This document shows positions 25,419-35,285 of a stretch of 64,000 nt of DNA, in pieces. A program made the position numbers and the translations under genes. Location of the stretch: the NCBI RefSeq assembly GCF_900129565.1, contig NZ_FQWD01000001.1:124001-188000 (forward strand). The letters are read 5' to 3'. Each line of letters starts with the position of its first letter. Position 1 is the stretch's first letter. The notes beneath the pieces were generated by a model. That model ran no database searches and was not told the origin of the DNA. It saw only the letters and a program-made list of their open reading frames with translations. The stretch is from Marisediminitalea aggregata (lineage in GTDB: Bacteria > Pseudomonadota > Gammaproteobacteria > Enterobacterales > Alteromonadaceae).

Positions 25419-27914
25419 ATGATGAAGAACTATCTGGGATGGCTATTGTGCCTGGCGAGCACACAAGCACTGGCAACCACACAGCCCGAACTCAATCAAC
25501 TGGGACGCACACTGATTGTGAGTTACCAGGTGCAAAACAACATTGCACAGGTGCCTTGTAGCACCGACATCATGGAAGGCAAGTGTTTCACTGCTCAGCT
25601 TACGCTGTCTACACAGGATATTCCGGTAACTCAGGGAACATCACTGTACTTTAGCCATATGTCGCCCATTGCCGATGTTGAAGCCAATAACGCTAACATT
25701 ACGGTTTCCCATATAAATGGCGACTTGCACCGCATCGATTTTTTGGAAGAGGTAAATACCAACACCTCGATAGCAATCAACATTAAAGCCCCGTTCTGGC
25801 ATGCCTCGCGCTCCGATGTAATGCCCAATTATTATCTGGTCTCAGGTGAGTTGGAACCCGTGGTTATCGATAGCACCCGACTACAACACAGGACTGACTC
25901 ACAGTTGCCTGTAGCAGGCCATGCTCTGAGCTGGACAAAGCCAGAGCAATACCGCAGAAACAAAGACGATGCTCTGCCCTTTGAAACTGCACGGTACGAC
26001 TATGATCAAGCGCCTGCGCAATGGACAGTAGAATCACGCAATCGCGTTATTCCGCAGGTGGTATCGCAGTCAGAGCAATTAGGGTTTGTTAACCTGACAG
26101 GTATTCGGCTGCCTCAACAGCTGCCGGCACTATTAGCTTGGCAGCCGTTACTGGCACAATTTGGATTATCCGTCGGTGAGCAAACTGACTTCACGCCTGT
26201 TGATGTGCGTATTAACGATAGCGACTTTAACAGCCTGGACGCCTACCGCTTAACAGTCAGCGAAACCGGCATAGCCATTCATGCCGCTTCGGAACATGCT
26301 GCGGGTTATGCATTGGTAACCCTGGCGCAATTAGTGGACCCGCAAACCAAGCGTATAAATTACACGCACATTGAAGACGCACCTCGATTTGATTATCGCG
26401 GCGTGCACATCGACATCGCCAGGAACTTCAACGGTAAGCAAGTACTTACCACCATTATCGAGCAAATGGCCATTCTCAAGCTCAATAAGCTACACCTTCA
26501 CATAAGCGACGACGAAGGCTGGCGACTGGAAATTCCGGGTCTACCTGAGTTAACTGACATTGGCGCTTATCGCTGCCATGATCTGAGCGAGCAACAGTGT
26601 CTGCTACCACAATTAGGTGGAGGACCACATCGCAACAGCCCCAACAATGGCTACCTGACGATTGCGGATTATCAGCAACTGTTGGTACAGGCAAACAACC
26701 TGGGCATCGAAGTTATTCCTTCTTTGGATATGCCCGGACACGTTCGTGCGGCAGTGAAGTCCATGCAGGTTCGGTACAACAAACTGATGGCACAAGGCAA
26801 ACCCGAACAGGCCCGTATGTACCTGCTCACCGAGCCGGGCGACCCGTCGCAATACCGCTCGATACAGTTCTACAACGACAATACGCTGAATCCGTGCATC
26901 GACAGTACCTATCGCTTTTTAGATAAAGTCCTTAACGAACTCAAAGTCATGCATGCCGACGCTGGCGTACCGCTGCGCACTTACCACATGGGCGCAGATG
27001 AAACCGCCGGGGCCTGGACCCAATCTCCGGCCTGTTTGGCAAGCGGTGTGGATCAGGACAACCTCACCGGGATGTTCATTGAGCGAGTAGTCAAACTGGG
27101 TAATCGCTATGGGCTGACTATGGCAGGCTGGAGCGATGGCATGGACAAAGCATTACCAGCCCTTACCAACAGCCAGATACAAGTAAACGTATGGGACACC
27201 CTGTTCTGGGGCGCCACCAAAACCGTGTCGCACTGGCTGCATGCCAAGGTACCCACCGTACTGAGTTTACCCGACGTGCTGTACTTTGATTTTCCGTATC
27301 AGAACAACCCGCTGGAGCCGGGTTATTACTGGGCTGCTAAGTCAGTCTCTCTGCGAAAAGTGTTCGAGTTTATGCCAGAAGATATGCATCAAATGGCACA
27401 GCTTTGGACTGACAGAATGGGCAAAGCTTATGACGATAAGCCGGTTTCGGGCGACTTCCCCATTGCAGGCATGCAGTCTCAACTTTGGACCGAAGTAACC
27501 CGCACGCCTGACAGCGTGGAATACATGCTCTTCCCACGACTACTGGCATTTGCCGAACGCGCCTGGCATCACGCGGACTGGGAGGGCAAGGTGACTCAAC
27601 CACACTTTGCCAGCGAAGTGAATAACGACTATGCGTCTTTTGCCCATGCCATGGCGACCCGGCATTACCCACGCCTGATAGCCCACGATATCAATGTTCG
27701 TGTGCCACCACCGGGCGTGAAGCAAGAAAATGAACAACTGTTTTTACGTGCCCTACTCCCCAACCTGGCACTGGAATACAGCCCGGACGGCGTCCACTGG
27801 CACCGTTACTCTGCGCCCCTGCGCAAAGGTGAAGCCATGATGGTCCGAGCCCGGGTACTGCATACCGACAAGACCAGCAGAGTGGTGCAACTAGACTCAC
27901 CACTAGCACAGTAA
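25419..27914 (+). CDS. hex: Beta-N-acetylhexosaminidase, GH20
   Basis: This protein of about 831 residues has a signal peptide (about 1-20, ending in ALA). It has an N-terminal chitobiase carbohydrate-binding-type domain (about 25-170), a middle GH20b alpha/beta domain, and a GH20 TIM barrel from about 325: 'DYRGVHIDIARNF', 'KLHLHISDDEGWRLEIPG', 'PSLDMPGHVRAA'. The catalytic pair is Asp-Glu in 'HMGADETAG', near residues 527-528. It removes terminal GlcNAc from chito-oligosaccharides in the periplasm or at the surface, feeding NagP/NagK. Three closely spaced start codons exist (25413, 25419, 25422); the ribosome site is weak. Confidence 0.93.
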   Translation: MMKNYLGWLLCLASTQALATTQPELNQLGRTLIVSYQVQNNIAQVPCSTDIMEGKCFTAQLTLSTQDIPVTQGTSLYFSHMSPIADVEANNANITVSHINGDLHRIDFLEEVNTNTSIAINIKAPFWHASRSDVMPNYYLVSGELEPVVIDSTRLQHRTDSQLPVAGHALSWTKPEQYRRNKDDALPFETARYDYDQAPAQWTVESRNRVIPQVVSQSEQLGFVNLTGIRLPQQLPALLAWQPLLAQFGLSVGEQTDFTPVDVRINDSDFNSLDAYRLTVSETGIAIHAASEHAAGYALVTLAQLVDPQTKRINYTHIEDAPRFDYRGVHIDIARNFNGKQVLTTIIEQMAILKLNKLHLHISDDEGWRLEIPGLPELTDIGAYRCHDLSEQQCLLPQLGGGPHRNSPNNGYLTIADYQQLLVQANNLGIEVIPSLDMPGHVRAAVKSMQVRYNKLMAQGKPEQARMYLLTEPGDPSQYRSIQFYNDNTLNPCIDSTYRFLDKVLNELKVMHADAGVPLRTYHMGADETAGAWTQSPACLASGVDQDNLTGMFIERVVKLGNRYGLTMAGWSDGMDKALPALTNSQIQVNVWDTLFWGATKTVSHWLHAKVPTVLSLPDVLYFDFPYQNNPLEPGYYWAAKSVSLRKVFEFMPEDMHQMAQLWTDRMGKAYDDKPVSGDFPIAGMQSQLWTEVTRTPDSVEYMLFPRLLAFAERAWHHADWEGKVTQPHFASEVNNDYASFAHAMATRHYPRLIAHDINVRVPPPGVKQENEQLFLRALLPNLALEYSPDGVHWHRYSAPLRKGEAMMVRARVLHTDKTSRVVQLDSPLAQ

Positions 27915-27931
27915 ATCTTTTGAATTAGTAA

Positions 27932-27951
27932 GTTTGAACCTCTGTTCAAAC
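27932..27951 (+). repeat. Palindrome between hex and nagK
   Basis: GTTTGAAC and GTTCAAAC are perfect 8-bp arms around CTCT, inside the 60-base gap before nagK. It could form an intercistronic RNA hairpin or be an operator for an internal promoter. Confidence 0.5.
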
Positions 27952-27974
27952 CGAGATATTGAGTAAATGTAAGC

Positions 27975-28853
27975 ATGAATAGCGAACTATATTTCATCGG
28001 CGTTGACGGCGGCGGCAGCCGCTGCAGGGTCCGCCTTGAATCCGCAGACGGCACCTTGCTGGCAAAGGGCCAGAGCGGCCCGGCTAATGTAATGCGCAGC
28101 CTGGACACAGCTTGCGCCTCCATTATGGATGCGACAGCGAAAGCCATTGAGGCCGCACAGCTATCCATCACGACGCAGCAGATTGTATTATGCGCAGGAT
28201 TAGCTGGCGCCAACATAGCCTCTGCACATCAGGCCTTGATGGCAAAGCAGTTGCCATTCAAACACGTACACCTGATAAGTGACCTTCACGCAGCATGTGC
28301 GGGCGCGCATGCAGGACACGACGGCGCGGTGATTGTGTGCGGCACGGGCTCATCGGCCACTCGCTATGCATCTGGCAGCTTTACCGATTTTGGCGGACAC
28401 GGCTTCCCCATCGGCGATAAAGCCAGTGGTGCCTGGCTTGGGCTACAAGCCGTTAAGCATAGTCTACTGGCCTTTGATGGCCTGGCCCCAAAAGACGCGA
28501 CATTTAACGCCGTATGCGAGCACCTACAGGCAAACAGCGCTGAAGATATCGTTCGAGAATGTGCAGGATTCAATTCCAACGACTATGCCGCCATCGTGCT
28601 GCCTTTGTTACCCCTTTACCGCAAAGGCGACAGTGTTATTCAGGGATTCGTTCAGGATGGGCTAGGTTACCTACAACGACTCGCCGACGAAGTATTGAAT
28701 ACGCCGGATATGGCCCTGTGCCTGATAGGCGGCCTGACAGAACTTTACCACCCCATGTTAAGCAATGCGGTGAAAGACCGTATTCAACCCTGCCAGCTCA
28801 GCCCTGAAGAAGGCGCAATTTTACTGGCAAAACAAGCAGGAGATTTTCAATGA
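27975..28853 (+). CDS. nagK: N-acetylglucosamine kinase, BadF/BadG family
   Basis: This 292-residue cytoplasmic sugar kinase has the N-terminal ATP phosphate loop 'GVDGGGSRCRV' (residues 8-18), 'LCAGLAGA' and the second phosphate motif 'AVIVCGTGSSATRY'. 'GGHGFPIGDKASGAWLG' marks the BadF/BadG/BcrA/BcrD ATPase family, the eukaryote-like GlcNAc kinase type used in Shewanella and relatives. It makes GlcNAc-6-phosphate from GlcNAc imported by NagP. It overlaps nagB-II by 4 bases (ATGA), so the two are translationally coupled. Confidence 0.9.
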   Translation: MNSELYFIGVDGGGSRCRVRLESADGTLLAKGQSGPANVMRSLDTACASIMDATAKAIEAAQLSITTQQIVLCAGLAGANIASAHQALMAKQLPFKHVHLISDLHAACAGAHAGHDGAVIVCGTGSSATRYASGSFTDFGGHGFPIGDKASGAWLGLQAVKHSLLAFDGLAPKDATFNAVCEHLQANSAEDIVRECAGFNSNDYAAIVLPLLPLYRKGDSVIQGFVQDGLGYLQRLADEVLNTPDMALCLIGGLTELYHPMLSNAVKDRIQPCQLSPEEGAILLAKQAGDFQ

Positions 28854-29848
28854 CCAGTAGTATTATGGCGAAAGAAGCCAGGCAAGCCGCCAGCGCCATT
28901 GCCGGCCAGTTAACACACAATCAGGCGATCTGTGAACGCCTTGCAAATACCTTAAAGCAACGCAAACCCGGCATGATCATGATGATTGCCCGCGGGTCTT
29001 CCGATCACGCCGGTGTATTCGGTAAGTATCTGTTCGAAGTAGAGCTGGGCTTGCCGGTATGCGCCGCTGCGCCCTCGGTGTCAGGCATTTTCAATAAGCA
29101 GCTAAACCTTGCCAATGCACTGGTGATCGTGATTTCGCAGTCGGGCCGTAGCCCGGATATTCTGCGTCAGGCCAAGGATGCCAAAGCTGGCGGAGCCTAT
29201 ACTGTCGCCGTCGTGAATGACGAAACCTCACCACTGGCAGAGCTATGCGACGAAGTGCTACCCGTGCGAGCGGGCGAAGAAAAAGCCGTGGCTGCCACAA
29301 AAAGCTATCTGGCCAGCTTGTCTGCATTACTGCAATTATGCGCTGAATGGTCGGGCAATACTGAGCTAAAAGCGTCGCTGAACCAGCTTCCCGAGGCACT
29401 TGAAGCCGTGTGCAATGAACCACAGCAAGTAACTCAGGCGCACCTTACCGGCGTGCACAACTGCATCGTGCTTGGCCGGGCGTTCGGTTATGCCATTGCT
29501 CGCGAAGTAGCGCTCAAACTCAAGGAAGTATTAGGCATTCACGCCGAGTCCTTCAGCAGTGCTGAATTTATTCACGGCCCGGTTACACTGGCCGAAAAGC
29601 CGCTATCTATCATTGATTTAGAGATTGAGGACGAGTCACACTCGTTTCACCGTTCAATGATCGAAGATATTAGCCGCCGACGCGCAAAAGTTGTTAAGCT
29701 GGCAAATATCAACAAGGCATTGCACCCCAGATTACTGCCCTTGCTGTTAATGCAGCGCTTTTATCTGGATATCGAGCAAGTGGCCGCCGACATGGGCTTA
29801 AACCCCGATGCACCGCCTGGATTAAACAAAGTGACTCAAACGGTATAA
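28850..29848 (+). CDS. nagB-II: SIS-domain glucosamine-6-phosphate deaminase, NagB-II
   Basis: This 332-residue protein has two SIS (sugar isomerase) domains: 'MIARGSSDHAGVFGKY', 'VISQSGRSPDIL' and 'VAATKSYLASL' in the first, and 'CIVLGRAFGYAIAREVALKLKE' with 'EFIHGPVTL' in the second. It resembles the isomerase half of GlmS without the glutaminase domain, as known for the non-orthologous deaminase NagB-II of Shewanella. It converts glucosamine-6-phosphate to fructose-6-phosphate and ammonia. It is coupled to nagK and followed by nagA after 2 bases. Confidence 0.9.
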   Translation: MTSSIMAKEARQAASAIAGQLTHNQAICERLANTLKQRKPGMIMMIARGSSDHAGVFGKYLFEVELGLPVCAAAPSVSGIFNKQLNLANALVIVISQSGRSPDILRQAKDAKAGGAYTVAVVNDETSPLAELCDEVLPVRAGEEKAVAATKSYLASLSALLQLCAEWSGNTELKASLNQLPEALEAVCNEPQQVTQAHLTGVHNCIVLGRAFGYAIAREVALKLKEVLGIHAESFSSAEFIHGPVTLAEKPLSIIDLEIEDESHSFHRSMIEDISRRRAKVVKLANINKALHPRLLPLLLMQRFYLDIEQVAADMGLNPDAPPGLNKVTQTV

Positions 29849-29850
29849 CC

Positions 29851-30981
29851 ATGAAACTATGTGTTGAACGCGTCATCACCCCGGCTGGCATATTGAATAA
29901 TGCCGCTATCACCATTGAGCAGGGCGTGATCACGCACATTGATGAAGCGGGCGATTCGCCAGTGACCCCAGGCACGCTGCTACCCGGCTATGTTGATACT
30001 CAGGTCAATGGCGGCGGCGGTGTGCTGTTTAACCAGCATCTGGACTACGAAAGCCTGGATGTATTAGCCCGTGCCCATTTGCAATTTGGTACCACGTCAT
30101 TACTCCCCACACTCATTACTGATTGCGAGCAAGTGATGGCGAAAGCGGGCGATGCAATCGCCGAAGCCATTGACCGTAAACACCCTACCATTGTGGGTGT
30201 GCACTACGAAGGGCCCTTTATTCATACAAAGAAAAAGGGCGTGCATGACGCACAATACATTCGCACACCAAAGGACTCTGAGCTGGCTATTCTGACCCGC
30301 AAGGATTTAGGCAGAGTACTCGTGACCGTCGCGCCCGACAATGTGCCGTTGAGTTTTATACAGGAATTAACCGCTGAAGGCGTGGTAGTCGCGCTAGGAC
30401 ACAGTAACGCCGCGTTTGAACAGACTCAGGCGGCACTTGATGCCGGAGCGACCGGCTTTACCCATTTATACAATGCCATGTCTGCCCTGCAATCACGCGA
30501 GCCGGGTATGGTAGGCGCCGCATTAAATAGCGACGCGTATTGTGGCCTGATAATCGATCATCACCACGTGCACCCGCAAAGTGCGGCGCTCGCGATTAAA
30601 GCAAAGGGCCCACAGCACATTATGTTGGTTACCGATGCCATGGCGCATGTAGGTTGCGATCTGAATGAACTGGCCTTTTTTGATACCACCATTACCCGCC
30701 ACGGCGGCAAGCTCACCACGCCAGACGGCACTCTGGCCGGTTCGTGCCTGGACATGCATCAGGCCGTATTGAATACCCATCGCGATCTTGGCTTTAGTCT
30801 GGCAGCGTGCAGCCAAATGGCCAGCCAGACTCCGGCACAGTTTATGTCGTTACAGAATACGCTGGGTAGCATTGCCATTGGTCAGCAAGCTAATTTACTG
30901 TTACTGGATAATAACTTAACAATAGACAGCATTTGGCTGCACGGTAAGCCGGTAGCCACAGAACAGGAAGCGACAGCATGA
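29851..30981 (+). CDS. nagA: N-acetylglucosamine-6-phosphate deacetylase
   Basis: This 376-residue amidohydrolase has 'LLPGYVDTQVNGGGGVLFN', the metal-site motif 'HYEGPFIHTKKKGVHD', 'VALGHSNA', 'GFTHLYNAMS', 'DHHHVHP' and the catalytic Asp in 'LVTDAMAHVG'. It removes acetate from GlcNAc-6-phosphate and hands glucosamine-6-phosphate to NagB-II. Its end overlaps nagP by 4 bases (ATGA). Length and motifs fit NagA exactly. Confidence 0.94.
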   Translation: MKLCVERVITPAGILNNAAITIEQGVITHIDEAGDSPVTPGTLLPGYVDTQVNGGGGVLFNQHLDYESLDVLARAHLQFGTTSLLPTLITDCEQVMAKAGDAIAEAIDRKHPTIVGVHYEGPFIHTKKKGVHDAQYIRTPKDSELAILTRKDLGRVLVTVAPDNVPLSFIQELTAEGVVVALGHSNAAFEQTQAALDAGATGFTHLYNAMSALQSREPGMVGAALNSDAYCGLIIDHHHVHPQSAALAIKAKGPQHIMLVTDAMAHVGCDLNELAFFDTTITRHGGKLTTPDGTLAGSCLDMHQAVLNTHRDLGFSLAACSQMASQTPAQFMSLQNTLGSIAIGQQANLLLLDNNLTIDSIWLHGKPVATEQEATA

Positions 30982-32291
30982 CAACACAAACCCTACCGCG
31001 CACAGGTATGCAAAGCCTGATGCCCATACTCACAATTGGCTTGCTGTTCTTTATTTTTGGCTTTGTGACCTGGTTAAACGGGGCCCTTATTCCCTTCCTG
31101 CAAATGGTCTGTGAACTCAGTGAAATGGAAGCGCTATTCATTGCGTTCTGTTTTTATGTTGCCTACGTGGTAATGGCATTGCCCATGGCAAAGATTCTGG
31201 AAGTCACGGGTTATAAGAAAGGCATGTCGCTGGGGCTGGCCATGATTGCCATCGGCTGCCTGTTGTTTGTGCCTGCTGCGCTTAGTAAAACCTTTGCGGT
31301 GTTTTTGATTGCCCAGTTTGTTGTAGGTTCCGGCCTCACCATTCTGCAAACCGCGTCTAACCCGTTTATCGTGCACTTGGGGTCACAGGACAGTGCCGCA
31401 GCGCGCATTGCCTTTATGGGCTTACTGAACAAATTCGCGGGCGTATTAGCGCCACTGTTATTCACTGCCTTGGTGCTGGGTAACTTCAGCGATGTGAGTC
31501 AGGTAAGCCTGGCCCAACTCCCGGAAGCCGAGCGTGCTGCGCAATTAAACGAAATGTCCAGCCAGCTTATTCAGCCATATATTGGCATGGCTATCGCGCT
31601 GGGCATTCTGGCCCTGGGGCTGATGCGCGTGAATCTGCCGGATATTCAATTTGAGAGTGATGATAGCAACGACAGCACACAAGCCAGCGGCGTATTGCAA
31701 TTCCCGCACTTGGTACTGGGCGCCATCACCCTGTTTTGTTACGTGGGCGTTGAGGTGATTGCCGGTGATACTATCGGGTTATATGGCTCGTCACTAGGCG
31801 TTGCCAATGCGACATCGCTTACCTCATTTACCATGACCGCCATGGTGGCTGGCTACTTCCTGGGACTATTTTGTATTCCCCGCTTGATTAGCCAATCCAA
31901 AGCCATGTTGCTCTCTGGTGTATTGGGACTGGTGTTTACAGTGGGGATCATGCTGGGTTCAGACCAATCCCACAGCATCTCTGCAATTCTGTGGGGCTGG
32001 ACCGGCATTCAAACCCTGCCTGATACCGTAGCCCTGATCGCCTTACTGGGGCTGGCTAATGCCATGGTTTGGCCTACTGTGTGGCCGCTGGCACTGGCTG
32101 ATTTAGGCAAATTTACCCCCAAAGGCTCGGCGATTCTGATTATGGGCATCGCCGGCGGTGCTATTCTGCCACTGGTATACGGCGGGTTGTCGGACACACT
32201 CGACGCGCAATCGGCTTACGCGGTAATGCTGCCATGCTATGCCTTTATTTGTTATTACGCGCTGGGTGGCCATAAAAAACGTGCCTGGTAG
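30978..32291 (+). CDS. nagP: N-acetylglucosamine MFS permease, FucP-like
   Basis: This 437-residue inner-membrane protein has 12 predicted helices. The start 'LFFIFGFVTWLNGALIPFLQ' and 'GSGLTILQTASNPFI' are signatures of the FucP/GluP (FHS) sugar:H+ symporter family, to which NagP of Shewanella and Xanthomonas belongs. It closes the nag operon: the start overlaps nagA by 4 bases and a terminator follows. It would carry GlcNAc released by the GH20 enzyme into the cell. Confidence 0.9.
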   Translation: MTTQTLPRTGMQSLMPILTIGLLFFIFGFVTWLNGALIPFLQMVCELSEMEALFIAFCFYVAYVVMALPMAKILEVTGYKKGMSLGLAMIAIGCLLFVPAALSKTFAVFLIAQFVVGSGLTILQTASNPFIVHLGSQDSAAARIAFMGLLNKFAGVLAPLLFTALVLGNFSDVSQVSLAQLPEAERAAQLNEMSSQLIQPYIGMAIALGILALGLMRVNLPDIQFESDDSNDSTQASGVLQFPHLVLGAITLFCYVGVEVIAGDTIGLYGSSLGVANATSLTSFTMTAMVAGYFLGLFCIPRLISQSKAMLLSGVLGLVFTVGIMLGSDQSHSISAILWGWTGIQTLPDTVALIALLGLANAMVWPTVWPLALADLGKFTPKGSAILIMGIAGGAILPLVYGGLSDTLDAQSAYAVMLPCYAFICYYALGGHKKRAW

Positions 32292-32321
32292 CCTTGTATA
32301 GCACTAACATGCTCACACTTC

Positions 32322-32353
32322 GGCTGGCGATCTCTATTTTCGCCAGCCATTTT
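32322..32353 (+). terminator. Terminator of the nag operon
   Basis: GGCTGGCGA and TCGCCAGCC are perfect 9-bp arms around a 9-base loop, followed by ATTTTAAAA. It separates nagP from the chemoreceptor gene. Confidence 0.75.
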
Positions 32354-32417
32354 AAAACACCTGATTAACAGCGCATTTACACCATTGAAATATAAGACAA
32401 ATTTTTAATCAATTCTC

Positions 32418-32446
32418 TTGTAACTGCTAAGCAGACCTTTTAGATT
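32418..32446 (+). promoter_or_regulatory. Probable sigma-70 promoter of the chemoreceptor gene
   Basis: TTGTAA (32418-32423), a 17-base spacer and TAGATT (32441-32446) form a fair -35/-10 pair about 48 bases before the ATG. The -10 box abuts the RutR-like operator. Confidence 0.5.
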
Positions 32447-32462
32447 GGACCATTCGGTCTGG
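32445..32462. promoter_or_regulatory. RutR-like operator at the chemoreceptor promoter
   Basis: TTGGACCATTCGGTCTGG keeps the GACC-N4-GGTC core of the perfect palindrome found beside rutR (36068-36083), with the same TTGGACCA left half. It overlaps the -10 region, so a bound RutR would block transcription. Confidence 0.55.
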
Positions 32463-32493
32463 TTTTTTTACGTTGCACAGTAGAGTTGTATCC

Positions 32494-34413
32494 ATGCGTT
32501 TTGCATCCCTTAGTATCAAACAAAAATTAATTCTTATTCTGGTCATTGCTGTATTGGCATCTACCCTGTTGGTCGGGACAATCCAGCAGTACATTGCCCG
32601 GCAGTTGGTTGAGCAAAACATGGAATCCGTGCAGTTGCCCAATATGGTTAAGCAGGTCGCTAACCGGGTCGACAAAGAAGTGACAGTAATGAAGTCTGTT
32701 GCCTATTCCATAGCAAACAACCCCGACGTCATTGCTTGGTCTCAGGCTGGTGCAAATCGTGCGGGCGAAACTCAGCTGGTTAACTACCTTGGTCAGTTGA
32801 AGGATTTCAACGATCTCACCGTTACCTCTTTCGTCGATCGCCAAACCCATAAATACTGGAATCAGGACGGCTTCCTGCGCGTACTGAAAAATGATGAGTT
32901 TGATGGTTGGTTTTTTGCCTACAAAGACAGTGGTCAACCCGTTTCACTAAGCTTGTACAATGAGCCAGGTCAGGGATACCGGTTGTTTGCCAATTACCAA
33001 CAGGTAAATGGTCGTGGTATGTCGGGTGTAGCCAAATCCGTTGATGATTTAATGGCCGTACTGAACAGCGTAAAAATTGCCGAAAGTGGCTTCATTTTTA
33101 TGGCCGACGAAAAAGGCACGATCAATGCCCACGCCAATACTAATTTACTGGGTAAATCGCATCTCCGTGACATTACCTCCGGCGCTATTGCCAGCACTTT
33201 ACTTACCAAGCAAGACTTCAACCTGATACGCGGTGAAGTGGAAGGTGAAGACATGCTGTTCGCTAGCACCTATGTAAAGAGCGCAGGTTGGTATGTGATT
33301 GCTCAGGTACCGGTTAGCGAACTGTATACCGAAATGAATAGTGCCAGTGTGTCGATGATCACCTGGTCTATTATCATTGCACTCGGTTTTGCCCTATTGG
33401 GTGTTTGGTTCGCCGGCAGTATAAGCAAGCCGCTGGAGAACCTGGCCAGTGTGTTTACACAGTTGGGTAATGGCCAGGGCGACTTAACGACGCGTATTCC
33501 ACTGCCCGAACAGAAAGAAACCCGCAAACTGGTGGAAGGATTTAATCAGTTTACTGCCAGCCTGCACGGCATTTTGACTAACGTAGCCGCTACCAGCGTT
33601 CAGATCCGCCAGTCTGCTGCTCAGGTAGCCGAAAAATCTGCGATGACTGAGTCCAACAGTGAAACACAGCGTGACAGCACCATGCACGTAGCCACCGCGT
33701 TGAATCAAATGGGCAGCACCGTAAATGAAATTGCGCAATCAGCTCACGATGCTGCCAGCAGTGCAAATCACAGCGCAAAAGCATCGGCCGATGGACAGGC
33801 ATTTACTCAGCAAGCTGTTGATAGTATTCACCAGCTAGCCGGGCAAATCAGCAGTGTTACCAGCGTTATCGAGTCATTGGACGCGCATACCGATGACATT
33901 GTCAGCATTCTCGAAACCATTCGTGGCATATCAGATCAAACTAACTTGCTTGCGCTAAATGCGGCAATTGAAGCAGCACGCGCAGGTGACCATGGCCGGG
34001 GCTTCTCAGTAGTTGCCGATGAGGTACGCACGCTGGCGCAGCGCGCAGCGTCTTCTACCGAAGAAATTCAAAGCAAAATCGACAGTTTTAAGCAAGACTC
34101 ACAAACCGCGGTAGAACAGATGCGCCTTAGCAATAAACAAACGACGCAAGTGGTTGAGGCCGCGCAACAAATCGACGTTATGCTGAAAGACATCGCCGAT
34201 GATATTCAAATCATCCATGGCATCAATACCCAGGTCGCCACCGCAACGGATGAGCAAAGCGTGGTTGTAGAAGACATTAATCGCAACATCCACGCAATCA
34301 GCGACAACAGCGACAACAACCTGCGCTCTGCCAAGCAAATGGTCGCCACCAGCAAAACCATGGCGGAACTAGCCGAACAACTCGACGACGAAGTGAGTAA
34401 GTTTAAGCTGTAA
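32494..34413 (+). CDS. Methyl-accepting chemotaxis protein with dCache-like sensor
   Basis: The frame is open from 32473, but the ATG at 32494 starts directly before '[18 protein letters not shown]', the usual first membrane helix. The product has about 639 residues. A periplasmic dCache-type sensor spans about 35-270 ('[19 protein letters not shown]', '[14 protein letters not shown]'). A second helix (about 285-305), a HAMP domain and a cytoplasmic signalling helix bundle follow, with the conserved tip '[17 protein letters not shown]' and '[13 protein letters not shown]'. It lies after nagP, but behind a terminator and with a RutR-like operator on its promoter. The ligand could be GlcNAc (by neighbour) or pyrimidines (by operator). 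Confidence 0.9.
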   Translation: MRFASLSIKQKLILILVIAVLASTLLVGTIQQYIARQLVEQNMESVQLPNMVKQVANRVDKEVTVMKSVAYSIANNPDVIAWSQAGANRAGETQLVNYLGQLKDFNDLTVTSFVDRQTHKYWNQDGFLRVLKNDEFDGWFFAYKDSGQPVSLSLYNEPGQGYRLFANYQQVNGRGMSGVAKSVDDLMAVLNSVKIAESGFIFMADEKGTINAHANTNLLGKSHLRDITSGAIASTLLTKQDFNLIRGEVEGEDMLFASTYVKSAGWYVIAQVPVSELYTEMNSASVSMITWSIIIALGFALLGVWFAGSISKPLENLASVFTQLGNGQGDLTTRIPLPEQKETRKLVEGFNQFTASLHGILTNVAATSVQIRQSAAQVAEKSAMTESNSETQRDSTMHVATALNQMGSTVNEIAQSAHDAASSANHSAKASADGQAFTQQAVDSIHQLAGQISSVTSVIESLDAHTDDIVSILETIRGISDQTNLLALNAAIEAARAGDHGRGFSVVADEVRTLAQRAASSTEEIQSKIDSFKQDSQTAVEQMRLSNKQTTQVVEAAQQIDVMLKDIADDIQIIHGINTQVATATDEQSVVVEDINRNIHAISDNSDNNLRSAKQMVATSKTMAELAEQLDDEVSKFKL

Positions 34414-34416
34414 GAG

Positions 34417-35275
34417 CACGGATAAGTGCTTCGCACTTTCCGGAACGACAACTATGTGGATACAACCACCTCCCCGTCATCCCGGGCTTGTTCCGGGATC
34501 TACTCAAACAGGCCGCGATATTTAAACAACCCTGTTTTGTTGCTTTAGATCCCGGATAAGTGCTTCGCACTTTCCGGGACGACGGATGGGGATAAGAACT
34601 CCGCACCTTCGGAACGACGGATGGAAATAAATACACCGCACCTTCGGGACGACGACGGTGTAGATACATCCTTTCTCCGTCATCCCGGGTTTGCCCCGGG
34701 ACCTACTAAAAAAGGCCGCGCTCTCTAAACAGCCCTCTTTCTGTTCTAAGATCCCGGATAAGTGCTTCGCATTTTCCGGGACGACGGATGGGGATAAGAA
34801 CTCCGCACCTTCGGAACGACGGATGGAGATAAATGCACCGCACCTTCGGGACGACGACGGTGTAGATACATCCTTTCACTGTCATCCCGTGCTTGCCCCA
34901 GGACCTACTAAAAAAGGCCGCGCTCTCTAAACAACCCTCTCTGTTACTTTAGATCCCGGATAAGTGCTTCGCACTTTCCGGGACGACGGATGGGAATAAG
35001 TGCTTCGCACTTCCCGGGACGACGGATGGGAATAAGTGCTTCGCACTTTCCGGGACGACGAATGGGAATAAGTGCTCCGCACTTTCCGGGACGACGGATG
35101 GGAATAAGCGCTCCGCACTTTCCAACGACGACGGATGGGTATAAGCGCTCGGCACCTTCGGGACGACAACTGCGAGGATACAACCTCCTCCCCGTCATCC
35201 CGGACTTGTTCCGGGACCTTGGCTTGTTCCGGGACCTTAGCTTGTCCCGGGACTTAACCAAAAAAGCCGCGATAT
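34417..35275. repeat. Block of nested palindromic intergenic repeats
   Basis: This non-coding block fills the gap between the convergent chemoreceptor and rutR genes. A GTCATCCCGGG...CCGGGA palindrome recurs at 34475, 34678, 34880 and 35193. The first three copies are 202-203 bases apart with nearly identical filler. Between them are units of about 36 bases containing AAGTGCTTCGCACTT, itself a hairpin, and ending in GGGACGACGGATGGG. In the last module these units run as a tandem array starting at 34961, 34997, 35033, 35069, 35105 and 35142, that is exactly 36-base steps and one of 37. The open frames across the block are by-products of the repeat. Confidence 0.9.
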
Positions 35276-35285
35276 AAAAACAACC

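Noticed and set aside
34691..35277. Several open frames on both strands with repeated peptides such as MGISASHFPGRR or GKCGALIPIRRP
   Set aside because: They arise because the 36-base repeat unit is a multiple of three, which keeps any frame open. Overlapping frames on both strands show the same periodicity, there is no ribosome site, and the DNA is made of hairpins.
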